From: Christensenellaceae bacterium
Lineage (GTDB): Bacteria > Bacillota > Clostridia > Christensenellales > Borkfalkiaceae
DNA length: 64,000 nucleotides
Assembly (NCBI GenBank): GCA_948890655.1
Contig: CAQTYU010000007.1
Location: 19,575 to 83,574, forward strand
Reading direction: 5' to 3'
Positions within the stretch are counted from its first letter, which is position 1, and each line of letters starts with the position of its first letter. The position numbers and the translations under genes are program-made. Below, in pieces: positions 1-7,444 of the stretch. Below the pieces are notes generated by a model, which was not told the DNA's origin, did not search any database, and worked only from the letters and a program-made list of their open reading frames with translations.

Positions 1-111
1 AGGGGTGACAACCAGATGGGCGGAAACTTCTGCGCTTCGTGTCTGGATTGTTGCTATACGTATATGTGCATATCCTGTCTGTGCGACGGATGCTCCGGCT
101 GCTGCCGTTAA
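1..111 (+). CDS. C-terminal end of a protein with a cysteine-rich tail (partial)
   Basis: Frame 1 is open from the window edge to a TAA at 109-111 and gives the last 36 residues of a protein whose start lies upstream. Nine of these residues are cysteines, in CxxC and CC patterns (FCASCLDCC, CLCDGCSGCC), which suggests metal binding or disulfides. I do not recognise the family. A similar Cys-rich C-terminus ends the broken gene at 1040-1289, so the two may belong to one functional group with the small genes between them. The competing +2 frame ORF from position 5 lacks this pattern and runs into the next gene. Confidence 0.6.
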   Translation, partial: RGDNQMGGNFCASCLDCCYTYMCISCLCDGCSGCCR

Positions 112-123
112 TCCGGCGGTTAA

Positions 124-687
124 ATGGGAAAAGATAAAAATTCCAAATCATTTGAAATTGCGCTGTCGGGCATTTCCTGCGCGATAGCGGTTGCGGTGTT
201 GCCCCTCGGAATTATGACGGGAGTAGGGTCTTTGACGGCGGCAGGGTATTCTGTTGCCGTGCTTGCGATTATGTTGCCGCTTTCGAAACAGTTTTTTAAG
301 GGCGCCTTTCTTGCTTACGCCGCAACGTGCATATTGACTATTGTTCTGGGCGCGGCGGCAAAATTCTGGGACCTGGTGCCGTTTATTATATTTTTCGGGT
401 TGCATCCCATAGCTAATATGTTGCAACTGAAGTTTAAAATAAACAAGTGGCTTGCGCTCGTTGTAAAAGCGCTGTGGTTCGACGCAACGCTGATAATAGG
501 TTATTACCTTGTGTTCCACGGGTTGTTAGGCGGTTCGCTTTTGCCCGCGGAGGTTTACGAATTTGTAAATAAATACATATTTCTTTTGATTTTTACTGTG
601 GGAAGTGTTATATTTTTTGTTTACGACTATCTTATTTTTAAAGTTCAGATAATGGTAAACAGACTCGTATATAAAATTAAAAGGTGA
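124..687 (+). CDS. Polytopic membrane protein, unknown function
   Basis: A 187-residue, very hydrophobic protein with about five or six membrane helices (roughly residues 13-33, 38-55, 58-78, 82-100, 112-133 and 148-172), a short basic N-terminus (MGKDKNSK) and a basic C-terminus (VYKIKR). It lies 12 bp after the Cys-rich gene, and its TGA (685-687) overlaps the ribosome binding site of the next gene, so the genes probably form one transcript. The size and helix content resemble small transporter subunits such as ECF S components, but I see no diagnostic motif. Confidence 0.7.
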   Translation: MGKDKNSKSFEIALSGISCAIAVAVLPLGIMTGVGSLTAAGYSVAVLAIMLPLSKQFFKGAFLAYAATCILTIVLGAAAKFWDLVPFIIFFGLHPIANMLQLKFKINKWLALVVKALWFDATLIIGYYLVFHGLLGGSLLPAEVYEFVNKYIFLLIFTVGSVIFFVYDYLIFKVQIMVNRLVYKIKR

Positions 688-691
688 GCTT

Positions 692-1027
692 TTGGAAGAC
701 GCATTGTATATTATTAAAAAAAATTACTATGCCGCGGACCGCAGTTTTATGTTTTATCTGCACGAAAGGGACAGGTTTTGCCGTAAAGAATATAATAAGT
801 TGGTAAACAGCATAAAAACCTTGACGGAAGTCGGCGATTTTTCGCGCAGGACGGAACAGAAGATAGTGGATATACAACTGCAAACCGTGTTGCATCTTAC
901 GTATCATTTTGATTCTTCAGACGGTTACCGGATTAAAAATCTGCCGGATGATATATGGGAAATATTGGAAGATTTAAGATGCGCGGCGGATGTGTATTTT
1001 AGTAAGTTTGTGAAAATAAAAGATTGA
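692..1027 (+). CDS. Small hypothetical protein (TTG start)
   Basis: This 111-residue soluble protein is rich in aromatic and charged residues and looks mostly helical. No signal peptide, membrane segment or known motif is visible. The TTG at 692 is chosen because AAGGTGAG (681-688) sits just upstream and no ATG is better placed. It starts 4 nt after the membrane-protein gene and is probably co-transcribed with it. The family is unrecognised. Confidence 0.6.
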   Translation: MEDALYIIKKNYYAADRSFMFYLHERDRFCRKEYNKLVNSIKTLTEVGDFSRRTEQKIVDIQLQTVLHLTYHFDSSDGYRIKNLPDDIWEILEDLRCAADVYFSKFVKIKD

Positions 1028-1039
1028 GTTTTTCGGTAT

Positions 1040-1289
1040 ATGGGAGAGGATGAAAATCTGTCCGCGGAAGAACTTATAGAAAAAGGCAATTAAGCTGGAA
1101 CCCGAAAACGAAAAATATAAAAGGGTGCCTGACGAGCCGGAGAAATTCCGCAAGGCGGGCGTGTTCGGAAAGTTTGGACGGAACGAGAGAAAACGGCAGA
1201 CGGGCGTCGCTTTCGGCGAGGAGTGCTGTTGCGCCGGAACGTGCGAGTGTTGCGCACAGGGAATTTGCGAGGGCTTGGGAAGCTGTTGA
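1040..1289 (+). pseudogene. Frameshifted small gene with Cys-rich C-terminus
   Basis: ATG 1040 opens a frame that stops at TAA 1091-1093 after 17 codons (MGEDENLSAEELIEKGN). Removing one G from the GG at about 1085-1086 joins it to the frame that runs on to TGA 1287-1289. The repaired protein has about 82 residues: an acidic TPR-like helix (EELIEKAIKLEPENEKY), a basic middle, and a tail with eight cysteines (EECCCAGTC, ECCAQGIC). The continuity of sense across the junction argues for a one-base insertion or a sequencing error rather than chance. An efficient +1 ribosomal shift at AAA-GGC is possible but unproven. It lies between the 111-residue gene and the rRNA methyltransferase. Confidence 0.5.
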
Positions 1290-1295
1290 ATTTTT

Positions 1296-2687
1296 ATGTT
1301 GCAGAAAAACGAAACTTATGAAGGACTTGTCGAGGGGCTGGGTACCGGCGGCGAGGGAATAATAAAATGCGGGGGCACAACGGCGTTTGTGCCTTTTTGT
1401 CTTGTCGGTGAAAGGGTGCGGTTCAAGGTTTTAAAGGTTGACAAAAAATGTGCTTACGGAAAGCTTGAACGAGTGTTAAACGCGGCATATGAGCGGGTTA
1501 ATCCGCCTTGCCCCGTGTTTTATAAATGCGGCGGGTGCGATTTGCAGCATATGGAATATTGCCGTCAGCTTGAATTTAAAAGAGAACTTGTTGCGCGTTC
1601 GCTTTTAAAAACCGGCGGAATAGATTTTAACGTCGGCATAACGGTGCCGTGCGAAGAGGAATACAGATACCGCAATAAACTTGCCCTGCCGATAGGCGTA
1701 AACGAAAACGGCGAAACGGTTTTGGGTTTTTACGGCGCCAGAAGTCACCGAATTATACCTGTTGAGGATTGCCTTTTACAGTCGGAGTGGGTGCGGGAAG
1801 TTATAAGGGCGGTGCTGAAATATTCAAAAACGCAACATATTGCGGGGTATAACGAAATTATGCATTCCGGAACATTGCGGCGGATAGTGGTGCGCGAGCT
1901 GGACGGGAAGTTCATTTTTGCGCTTGTCGCGGCAAAGCGGGCGGACGTAAGTTATCTTATTAAAGAGCTTGAAAAGAATTTTAAAGAATTTACGTTTCTG
2001 TTGAATATAAACGCTTCGGACGGGAATGCGATTTTTGGGGAAGAGTGGCATATATGCCGCGGTGAAGGCAGTTTTAAGGCGGTTTCGAACGGAATAGAAT
2101 ACACTGCGGGAGCCAATACTTTTGTGCAGGTGAACGACGGCGTGCGCGAAAAGCTTTATTCCGCCGTGCTTGAAAACGTGCCCCGGGACGCGGTTGCGCT
2201 GGATTTGTATAGCGGAGGAGGACTGCTTACTGCTATGCTTGCAAAAAAGTGCGCGGCGGCTTATGGTATTGAAATAGTTGCGGAGGCCTCGCGGTGTGCG
2301 GACGAGCTTTCCGCGGCAAACGGCTTGCAGGATAAAATGTTTAATATCTGCGGCAAAGTTGAAGAGAAACTTTACGAAGTTTTAAAAAAAACCGAAGGGA
2401 AGAGCAGAGTGATTGTATGCGACCCGCCGCGCAAGGGTATGGAACGGAGCGTTGTGAACGCTATTAAAAATTCCGGCGCGGAAAAGGTGATTTTGATTTC
2501 GTGTAATCCGGCGACGCTCGCCAGGGATTTGGGGATTTTGTGCGGAACGTTAAAAGAGAGCGACGGGGGGCTTTTAAAAGCCGAACCGCCCTTTGACAGC
2601 CGCTATGAAATTACGTCGGTAACGCCCTTTGATATGTTCCCCCAAACTAAGCACGTTGAGACGTTGGTTGTGCTTGAACTAAGATAA
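1296..2687 (+). CDS. rlmD: 23S rRNA (uracil-5-)-methyltransferase, RlmD/RumA family
   Basis: SAM-dependent methyltransferase of the TrmA/RlmC/RlmD group, which forms 5-methyluridine in 23S rRNA. The 463 residues match the family length. An N-terminal TRAM-like RNA-binding domain (about 1-60) is followed by Fe-S ligands C72, C78 and C81 in CPVFYKCGGC and probably C159. The SAM-binding motif LDLYSGGGLLT lies near residue 302, then VIVCDPPRKGME and the catalytic-cysteine motif ISCNPATLARD near residue 402. Which uridine is modified cannot be read from the sequence; Firmicutes enzymes of this type may act on two sites. The start is the first ATG of the frame, 7 nt after the broken gene. Confidence 0.9.
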   Translation: MLQKNETYEGLVEGLGTGGEGIIKCGGTTAFVPFCLVGERVRFKVLKVDKKCAYGKLERVLNAAYERVNPPCPVFYKCGGCDLQHMEYCRQLEFKRELVARSLLKTGGIDFNVGITVPCEEEYRYRNKLALPIGVNENGETVLGFYGARSHRIIPVEDCLLQSEWVREVIRAVLKYSKTQHIAGYNEIMHSGTLRRIVVRELDGKFIFALVAAKRADVSYLIKELEKNFKEFTFLLNINASDGNAIFGEEWHICRGEGSFKAVSNGIEYTAGANTFVQVNDGVREKLYSAVLENVPRDAVALDLYSGGGLLTAMLAKKCAAAYGIEIVAEASRCADELSAANGLQDKMFNICGKVEEKLYEVLKKTEGKSRVIVCDPPRKGMERSVVNAIKNSGAEKVILISCNPATLARDLGILCGTLKESDGGLLKAEPPFDSRYEITSVTPFDMFPQTKHVETLVVLELR

Positions 2688-2718
2688 TAAACGAACCGTA
2701 TATTTTAAGGAAAAGATT

Positions 2719-3681
2719 ATGAATGTATATGTGATGTATAAATTTGAAGATTATAAAGCTATACAAGACAGTATAAACGTGCTTGAAAGCACGCAGGGAA
2801 TAAAAGTTTTTTATTTTGTGCCTAATTTAAAATACGGGTGCACATGGAAAACCAAGGCGAGGGAAAAGATAAAAGCCGCAGATGCGGTTTGCTATTTCTT
2901 CAATTTCGAGACCGCGAAAAAGAATACGCGCAATTTGCAATGGGAATACAATTACGCGGTAAAAAACAATAAAAAAGTTATTATAATAGATATTAACAAT
3001 CAGACCGATATTCTTGACCAAATAAAAAATCCCGAAAAGAAGAATCATTTTTTCAAAGATATATTCAACTATAGCTATAATGAAAAAGAAATCAGTTCCA
3101 AAGCGGTATCTTTAGAACAAGGTAAAAAGAAACTTGTTGAACAGTCGTCCTGGAATATCGGAGACGAACTGCTTATAGAGGATGTTTCCGACATCGACAA
3201 TAAAACGAGAAACAATTATTATTCACTCCTTATACAGCAATATAAAATTATGGTGGATACGTCGGAAAAACTGATGGAGAGGCGGCAGGCGGCAAGCAAC
3301 GTTTATACCTCGATATGTACGGCGCTTGTGGCGCTGATAGGTTCTTCGTTTGCTCTGAAAAACATGTATGCGCTGAGTATGATATTCTTTTGCGTAGGGC
3401 TGGTGACAATAATTCTTGCGGCTAACTGGCGGGGTGCGCTTGACAGTTATGACAGGAATAACGAGGGGAAGTTTGCTGTTTTAAACGAAATTGAGAAGAA
3501 ACTGCCGGCAAATATGTTTGATTCGGAATACCGTTATAATAAATCCAAAGGTATTAAGTCGTTTGCATTCAGAGAGAAATTACTGCCGTCTATATTCAAA
3601 ATTCTTGGGTTCATATTTTTGGCGTGCAGTGTAATGTTTCTTGTTTTGAAATGTGTTAATATTGATTTTTTTGCCGCTTAA
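2719..3681 (+). CDS. TIR-like domain fused to a RipA/SLATT-like membrane module; candidate defence effector
   Basis: A 320-residue protein in two parts. Residues 1-115 resemble the MTH538/DUF1863 branch of TIR-like folds: an opening beta strand, W43 followed by KTKAREKIKAADAV, then TAKKNTRNLQWEYNYA with the conserved W75-E76 pair, and KKVIII. Residues about 165-320 match RipA/SLATT-type membrane proteins: MVDTSEKLMERRQAASN, a helical hairpin (195-214, 218-236), WRGALDSY, KFAVLNEIEKKLP, and a last helix at 289-312. Proteins of this kind are proposed to couple nucleotide or stress sensing to membrane permeabilisation in phage defence. No partner nuclease or nucleotidyltransferase gene is adjacent, so it would act alone. 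Start ATG 2719 follows AAGGAAAAG. Confidence 0.6.
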   Translation: MNVYVMYKFEDYKAIQDSINVLESTQGIKVFYFVPNLKYGCTWKTKAREKIKAADAVCYFFNFETAKKNTRNLQWEYNYAVKNNKKVIIIDINNQTDILDQIKNPEKKNHFFKDIFNYSYNEKEISSKAVSLEQGKKKLVEQSSWNIGDELLIEDVSDIDNKTRNNYYSLLIQQYKIMVDTSEKLMERRQAASNVYTSICTALVALIGSSFALKNMYALSMIFFCVGLVTIILAANWRGALDSYDRNNEGKFAVLNEIEKKLPANMFDSEYRYNKSKGIKSFAFREKLLPSIFKILGFIFLACSVMFLVLKCVNIDFFAA

Positions 3682-3750
3682 AGCGGAAGAGAATTATTTT
3701 GGTAGCGGGCAAGGCAAAGCGGATAATGTTGCGCCGATTTGAAATTACTA

Positions 3751-3779
3751 TTGAATTTGCCGTTGCTGTTTGATATAAT
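3751..3779 (+). promoter_or_regulatory. Sigma-A-type promoter of the SIMPL gene
   Basis: TTGAAT (3751-3756), a 17-bp spacer and TATAAT (3774-3779). Transcription would begin near 3786, giving a leader of about 23 nt that carries the AAAGGAG ribosome binding site. Confidence 0.75.
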
Positions 3780-3808
3780 AAAGGAAGTACGTGAATAAAG
3801 GAGCGGTT

Positions 3809-4456
3809 ATGAACAGGACCATTACAGTAAAGAGCACAGGAAAAGTAAGCGTAAAACCAGATTATATAAGTATAAATTTGAAACTTGCCGCCAAAGATTG
3901 CGATTACGGCAAAACAATGAATCTTGCGGAAAAGCAACTGGAGGAGTTGAGAAAAAGTCTTGAAAAGGCGGGGGTAAATAGGGACGGCTTAAAGACCTGC
4001 GATTTTAACGTTAACGCCGAATACAAAAGCGTAAACGACAAGCGCGGCGGTTATTCACGGGAATTCGACGGCTATTGTTGCCGCCATTTGTTAAAAGTCG
4101 AGTTCGGTTTGGATATGAAAAAACTCGGCGCGGTGCTGGGCTCGGTCTCTTCGTGCACGGCGAAACCTGAATTTAAAATTAAATTCACCGTAAAGGATAA
4201 GGACGCGGTTGCCGAAAAATTACTTGAAAGCGCGGCCGCGGAAGCAAGGAAAAAGGCGGAAACGCTTTGCAAGGCTTCGGAAGTCAAGCTGGGACAACTT
4301 ATTAGTATAGATTATAACCGCGTAGAACTTGACATTTATTCACCTACTGTGTATTCGGCGGTGGACTCCGGCGCCGTAAGATGCGCTAATATAGAAATCG
4401 AGCCGGAAAATATCGATTTGACCGACGCCGTAACTTTTGTTTGGGAGATTGACTGA
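3809..4456 (+). CDS. SIMPL (DUF541/YggE-like) domain protein
   Basis: A 215-residue protein of the SIMPL family. Typical features are the start RTITVKSTGKVSVKPD, the NLAEKQLEELRKSLEKAG helix, a central beta-rich block, and AAAEARKKAETLCKASEVKLGQLISIDY near the C-terminus. The family has two-subdomain beta/alpha folds, and some members are linked to oxidative or membrane stress; the molecular role is unclear. No signal peptide is visible, so this copy is probably cytoplasmic, unlike many secreted homologues. ATG 3809 is preferred over GTG 3791 because AAAGGAG (3797-3803) lies 5 nt before it. Its stop overlaps the next start (ATGA). Confidence 0.8.
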   Translation: MNRTITVKSTGKVSVKPDYISINLKLAAKDCDYGKTMNLAEKQLEELRKSLEKAGVNRDGLKTCDFNVNAEYKSVNDKRGGYSREFDGYCCRHLLKVEFGLDMKKLGAVLGSVSSCTAKPEFKIKFTVKDKDAVAEKLLESAAAEARKKAETLCKASEVKLGQLISIDYNRVELDIYSPTVYSAVDSGAVRCANIEIEPENIDLTDAVTFVWEID

Positions 4457-4611
4457 TGACTATTCACCACGATAAACTTGCTTACGGCAAACTTGCGCCT
4501 ACAAAAAAAGAACTTTCCGAAGACGACGTTTTAAAAATGCTTGAAAAGCTGAACGGGTACGAAGAGGAAAAAGAGGAAAATGCACCCGAAAAAGAAAAAC
4601 GTGAAAAATAG
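4456..4611 (+). CDS. Small acidic/lysine-rich hypothetical protein
   Basis: A 51-residue ORF that starts inside the stop codon of the SIMPL gene (ATGA at 4456-4459), an arrangement typical of translational coupling. The N-terminal half is mixed (HHDKLAYGKLAPTKKELSEDD) and the last 20 residues are almost all Glu and Lys, probably a charged helix. A strong terminator follows directly, so the SIMPL gene and this ORF form a two-gene operon. Family unknown. Confidence 0.6.
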   Translation: MTIHHDKLAYGKLAPTKKELSEDDVLKMLEKLNGYEEEKEENAPEKEKREK

Positions 4612-4616
4612 AATTT

Positions 4617-4648
4617 GCGCCCCGCGGCTTAATCCGCGGGGCGCTTTT
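4617..4648 (+). terminator. Rho-independent terminator
   Basis: Perfect 11-bp GC stem (GCGCCCCGCGG at 4617-4627, CCGCGGGGCGC at 4634-4644) with a 6-nt loop followed by TTTTA. It ends the SIMPL operon and lies just outside the convergent glpK stop. Confidence 0.85.
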
Positions 4649-4652
4649 ACGT

Positions 4653-6140
4653 TCATTTTTCAAGGGTTCTGTCAACGGCTTTTTTCCAGCCGTTTAAAAG
4701 TTCGAACCGCGTTAACTCCGGCATATGCGGGGAGTAAATTTTGTCTGCCGTCTCGATTTTTTTGAGCTCATCAATGCTTTCCCAAAAGCCTGTGCAAAGC
4801 CCCGCAAGGTATGCCGCGCCAAGCGCCGTTGTTTCGGCAACTCTCGGGCGGACTACGGTACACCCCAATATATCTGCCTGAAACTGCAATAAAAAGCCGT
4901 TTTTACTCGCCCCGCCGTCAACCGCAAGGTGCGAAACGTTTATTTTCGAATCCATTTGCATAGCGGTTACAAGTTCGCAGACTTCGTAAGCAATACTTTC
5001 CAACGCGGCTCTTACAATGTGCTGGCGGGTGGTGCCGCGGGTTATTCCGGTAATCGTACCTCTGGCGTTTGCGTCCCAGTACGGTGCGCCCAGACCTGTG
5101 AAGGCGGGCACTATGTAAACGCCGCCGCTGTCTTCAACGCTTAATGCCTGCGTTTCGCTTTCGTCGGCTGAGGAAATCAATTTCAGTTCGTCTCTCAGCC
5201 ACTGCACAACTGCGCCGCCGACGAATACCGAACCTTCAAGAACGTATTGCGGGTTTTTTGCGGACGTTGTTGCGCCGAGCGTGGTTACAAGCCCGTTCCG
5301 GCTTTTAACCGCTTTGCTTCCCGTGTTCATTAAAAGAAAACATCCCGTTCCGTAAGTGTTTTTAACGTCGCCTTCGCCGGTGCATAGCTGACCGAACAGC
5401 GCCGCCTGCTGGTCGCCGACGACTCCGCACACGTTTACGGAAGAGCCGAAAAGTCCCGCGTCGGTTTCGCCGTAGCGGTGGGACGAGGGGTAAACTTTCG
5501 GCAGCATGGATTTGGGGATATCGAAGAGACGTAAGAGTTCTTTGTCCCAGCTTAACGTGTGGATGTTAAAAAGCATTGTGCGGCTGGCGTTTGTGTAGTC
5601 GGTGGCAAAAATTTTACCCTTGGAAAGTTGCCACAGGATAAATGTGTCAACCGTGCCGAAAAGAAGTTCGCCGCGTTGCGCGCGGGTACGGGCGCCTTCG
5701 ACGTTGTCCAAAATCCATTTTATTTTGGTTGCCGAAAAATAAGCGTCGGGAACCAGTCCGGTTTTATTGTATATCATTTCGGAAAAGCCGCCGCGCTTTA
5801 ACTTTTCGCAATAATCCGCCGTTCTGCGGCACTGCCACACTATTGCGTTATAAACGGGCTTGCCGGTTTTTTTATCCCATACAAGAGTGGTTTCGCGTTG
5901 ATTGGTTATTCCCATGGAGGCGACGTCGGCGGCGGTTATGCCGGCACGGACAAGAGCTTCGCCTATGACGGCAACCGTAGACCCCATAATATCCTGCGGG
6001 GAATGTTCAACCCAGCCCGGACGGGGATAAATTTGTTTGAATTCCTGTTGCGCTTTAGAAACTATTTCGCCTTTTTTGTTAAAGACGATTGCGCGCGTGC
6101 TGGTGGTGCCCTGGTCGAGCGCCAATACAAACTTTTTCAT
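4653..6140 (-). CDS. glpK: Glycerol kinase
   Basis: ATP-dependent phosphorylation of glycerol to sn-glycerol 3-phosphate, cytoplasmic. The 495 residues match the FGGY-family GlpK length. Visible motifs include the N-terminal phosphate loop LDQGTTSTRAIVF (8-20), PGWVEHSP, the ITNQRETT segment, NAIVWQCRRT, TYGTGCFLLMNTG, and the C-terminal ATP-site motif VDGGASKNGFLLQFQADILG. No glpF or glpD is adjacent, so it is a single-gene unit. The promoter leaves essentially no 5' leader: the -10 hexamer ends 6 nt before the ATG and no ribosome binding site is present, so the mRNA is probably leaderless. Confidence 0.97.
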   Translation of the reverse strand: MKKFVLALDQGTTSTRAIVFNKKGEIVSKAQQEFKQIYPRPGWVEHSPQDIMGSTVAVIGEALVRAGITAADVASMGITNQRETTLVWDKKTGKPVYNAIVWQCRRTADYCEKLKRGGFSEMIYNKTGLVPDAYFSATKIKWILDNVEGARTRAQRGELLFGTVDTFILWQLSKGKIFATDYTNASRTMLFNIHTLSWDKELLRLFDIPKSMLPKVYPSSHRYGETDAGLFGSSVNVCGVVGDQQAALFGQLCTGEGDVKNTYGTGCFLLMNTGSKAVKSRNGLVTTLGATTSAKNPQYVLEGSVFVGGAVVQWLRDELKLISSADESETQALSVEDSGGVYIVPAFTGLGAPYWDANARGTITGITRGTTRQHIVRAALESIAYEVCELVTAMQMDSKINVSHLAVDGGASKNGFLLQFQADILGCTVVRPRVAETTALGAAYLAGLCTGFWESIDELKKIETADKIYSPHMPELTRFELLNGWKKAVDRTLEK

Positions 6141-6146
6141 AATTTT

Positions 6147-6175
6147 ATTATATCACGCGATTTTCGGGATTTCAA
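6147..6175 (-). promoter_or_regulatory. Near-consensus glpK promoter giving a leaderless mRNA
   Basis: On the minus strand TTGAAA (6175-6170), 17 bp, TATAAT (6152-6147), then six bases (AAAATT) and the glpK ATG. The expected transcription start falls on or beside the start codon. Confidence 0.8.
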
Positions 6176-6203
6176 CGGGTTTTGTGTTTTTAAAATAAAT
6201 TAA

Positions 6204-6234
6204 GCGGCGGGCGCACTAAAAGTGCGCCCGCCGC
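6204..6234 (-). terminator. Rho-independent terminator of the minus-strand rimK-like operon
   Basis: Perfect 14-bp stem (GCGGCGGGCGCACT / AGTGCGCCCGCCGC) with a 3-nt loop. On the minus strand it is followed by a T-rich tract (TTAATTTATTTTA). It lies after the 53-residue gene and before the glpK promoter. Confidence 0.8.
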
Positions 6235-6263
6235 AAAGCTCCTGAATAAATTTTTCGTACGTG

Positions 6264-6425
6264 TCAGTCGTCTAAACTGTCCTTGCCGTCTATTTCGTTA
6301 TACATTTTGTGAAAGGTTTTGATTTCTTCGGGGTCAAGATGAATTCTCTGAAAGAACCCTGTACATTCGTTTGCGCTGGCGTAGTCGCCAAAATTAACCG
6401 GTTTTGTTTTTTTGTGCTTGCTCAT
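6264..6425 (-). CDS. Small hypothetical protein
   Basis: A 53-residue ORF with a basic start (MSKHKKTKPV) and an acidic, helical second half (DPEEIKTFHKMYNEIDGKDS). It follows the 329-residue membrane-anchored gene by about 30 nt and precedes the terminator at 6204-6234, so it is probably the last gene of that operon. There is one cysteine and no known motif. The upstream ribosome binding site is weak (TAAAG). The composition looks coding and fills an otherwise open gap. Confidence 0.5.
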   Translation of the reverse strand: MSKHKKTKPVNFGDYASANECTGFFQRIHLDPEEIKTFHKMYNEIDGKDSLDD

Positions 6426-6454
6426 ACTTTAAGTGTGGGCAAAAGCGAGACTTT

Positions 6455-7444
6455 TTATTCACTCTTTGCTATGGCGAGAAATGTTACCGTGTGCTCCGTT
6501 TTGTGCTCGAAAATTTTTTCGCCGTCCATATTGCAGACGATTATATAGTCGAAATCCTTGCTTTCCCGCATAAAGCATTTTTGCTGGAAAATTACCAGTC
6601 TTTCGCCGTCAAAGAAAAATCTGCATCTGCTGTAAGCCGTTGCGCCTTTATCGAAGGCTTCGTCGTTGCATAAAAATTTCTCCTCACCGCCGAGATTACG
6701 CGAAAAATATTTTTCACCTTTATAATAAAAAAGCGTGTCTTTATCGTAGGCTACGGCGTTGCCGCCCTCTACGCGCAAAAGCTCGGTAACCGCGTTATAT
6801 TGCGGGCTGTATTTGAAAAACGAGGTGTAAATTATCTTCTCCACGCCTATGTTTCCGCCGCCTGCAAAAAAGCCCACGGCGCCTGAGTAAACGTTGCAAA
6901 AGCCGTAGACCTCGCCGTCTGTTTCGGTTGCGTGGTATTGAATCGGCCGCTTGCCGTCGGAGCTGTGTATTTGCGTAATTATGTTAAAGAGCGCGTAATA
7001 TCCTTCGTTTAACAGTATTTGACGGCGGGGGAATGAGTTGCCGTCCAAAACGACGGGCGCGTTCGGCTCGTAAAATTCTTCGCCGTTTTCGGCTGTCCAA
7101 GGTTCAGCCTTGTTTCCGCCGCCGTTATCGTCGTCCGGGTTGAAGGGTGTTTCGCCGTAACCGTTTTCATATTCGTTTTCAAGCTGTCCAACGGTTATTT
7201 TTCCGGTGGCTTTGTCTATGCGTACAAACTCGGTGAACGATACGCATTGGTCGGTTTTATAGTAAAAAGCATCGTCAGCTTCGGCGGCGGAGCGGTATTC
7301 CGTCCACGAGCGGTCGTTGCCGTAAAGCAAAAACACGTTTGTAAAAAATGATAGGATAATCAACGTGATAACCGCCGCGCATATGACGGCGGAAACGGTT
7401 ATTGTTATCGCTTTTGAACGGTTTGCTCCCATAATATCCTTCAT
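6455..7444 (-). CDS. Membrane-anchored extracellular protein, unknown function
   Basis: A 329-residue protein with one N-terminal membrane helix (about 13-36, ITITVSAVICAAVITLIIL) and a large, probably extracellular, beta-rich domain of repeated short strands. An acidic linker near residue 105 (NPDDDNGGGNK) separates two parts. No catalytic motif was recognised. The ATG at 7444 overlaps the stop of the ATP-grasp gene (ATGA), suggesting translational coupling. A second ATG at 7432, preceded by AAGGA, is an equally plausible start. The pairing with a RimK-like ligase may be functional, for example an envelope substrate or sensor, but that is inference. Confidence 0.6.
   Translation of the reverse strand: MKDIMGANRSKAITITVSAVICAAVITLIILSFFTNVFLLYGNDRSWTEYRSAAEADDAFYYKTDQCVSFTEFVRIDKATGKITVGQLENEYENGYGETPFNPDDDNGGGNKAEPWTAENGEEFYEPNAPVVLDGNSFPRRQILLNEGYYALFNIITQIHSSDGKRPIQYHATETDGEVYGFCNVYSGAVGFFAGGGNIGVEKIIYTSFFKYSPQYNAVTELLRVEGGNAVAYDKDTLFYYKGEKYFSRNLGGEEKFLCNDEAFDKGATAYSRCRFFFDGERLVIFQQKCFMRESKDFDYIIVCNMDGEKIFEHKTEHTVTFLAIAKSE

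Noticed and set aside
5..187. ORF in frame 2 at the window start
   Set aside because: Overlaps the Cys-rich frame and the start of the membrane-protein gene; the residue pattern of frame 1 is far more protein-like.
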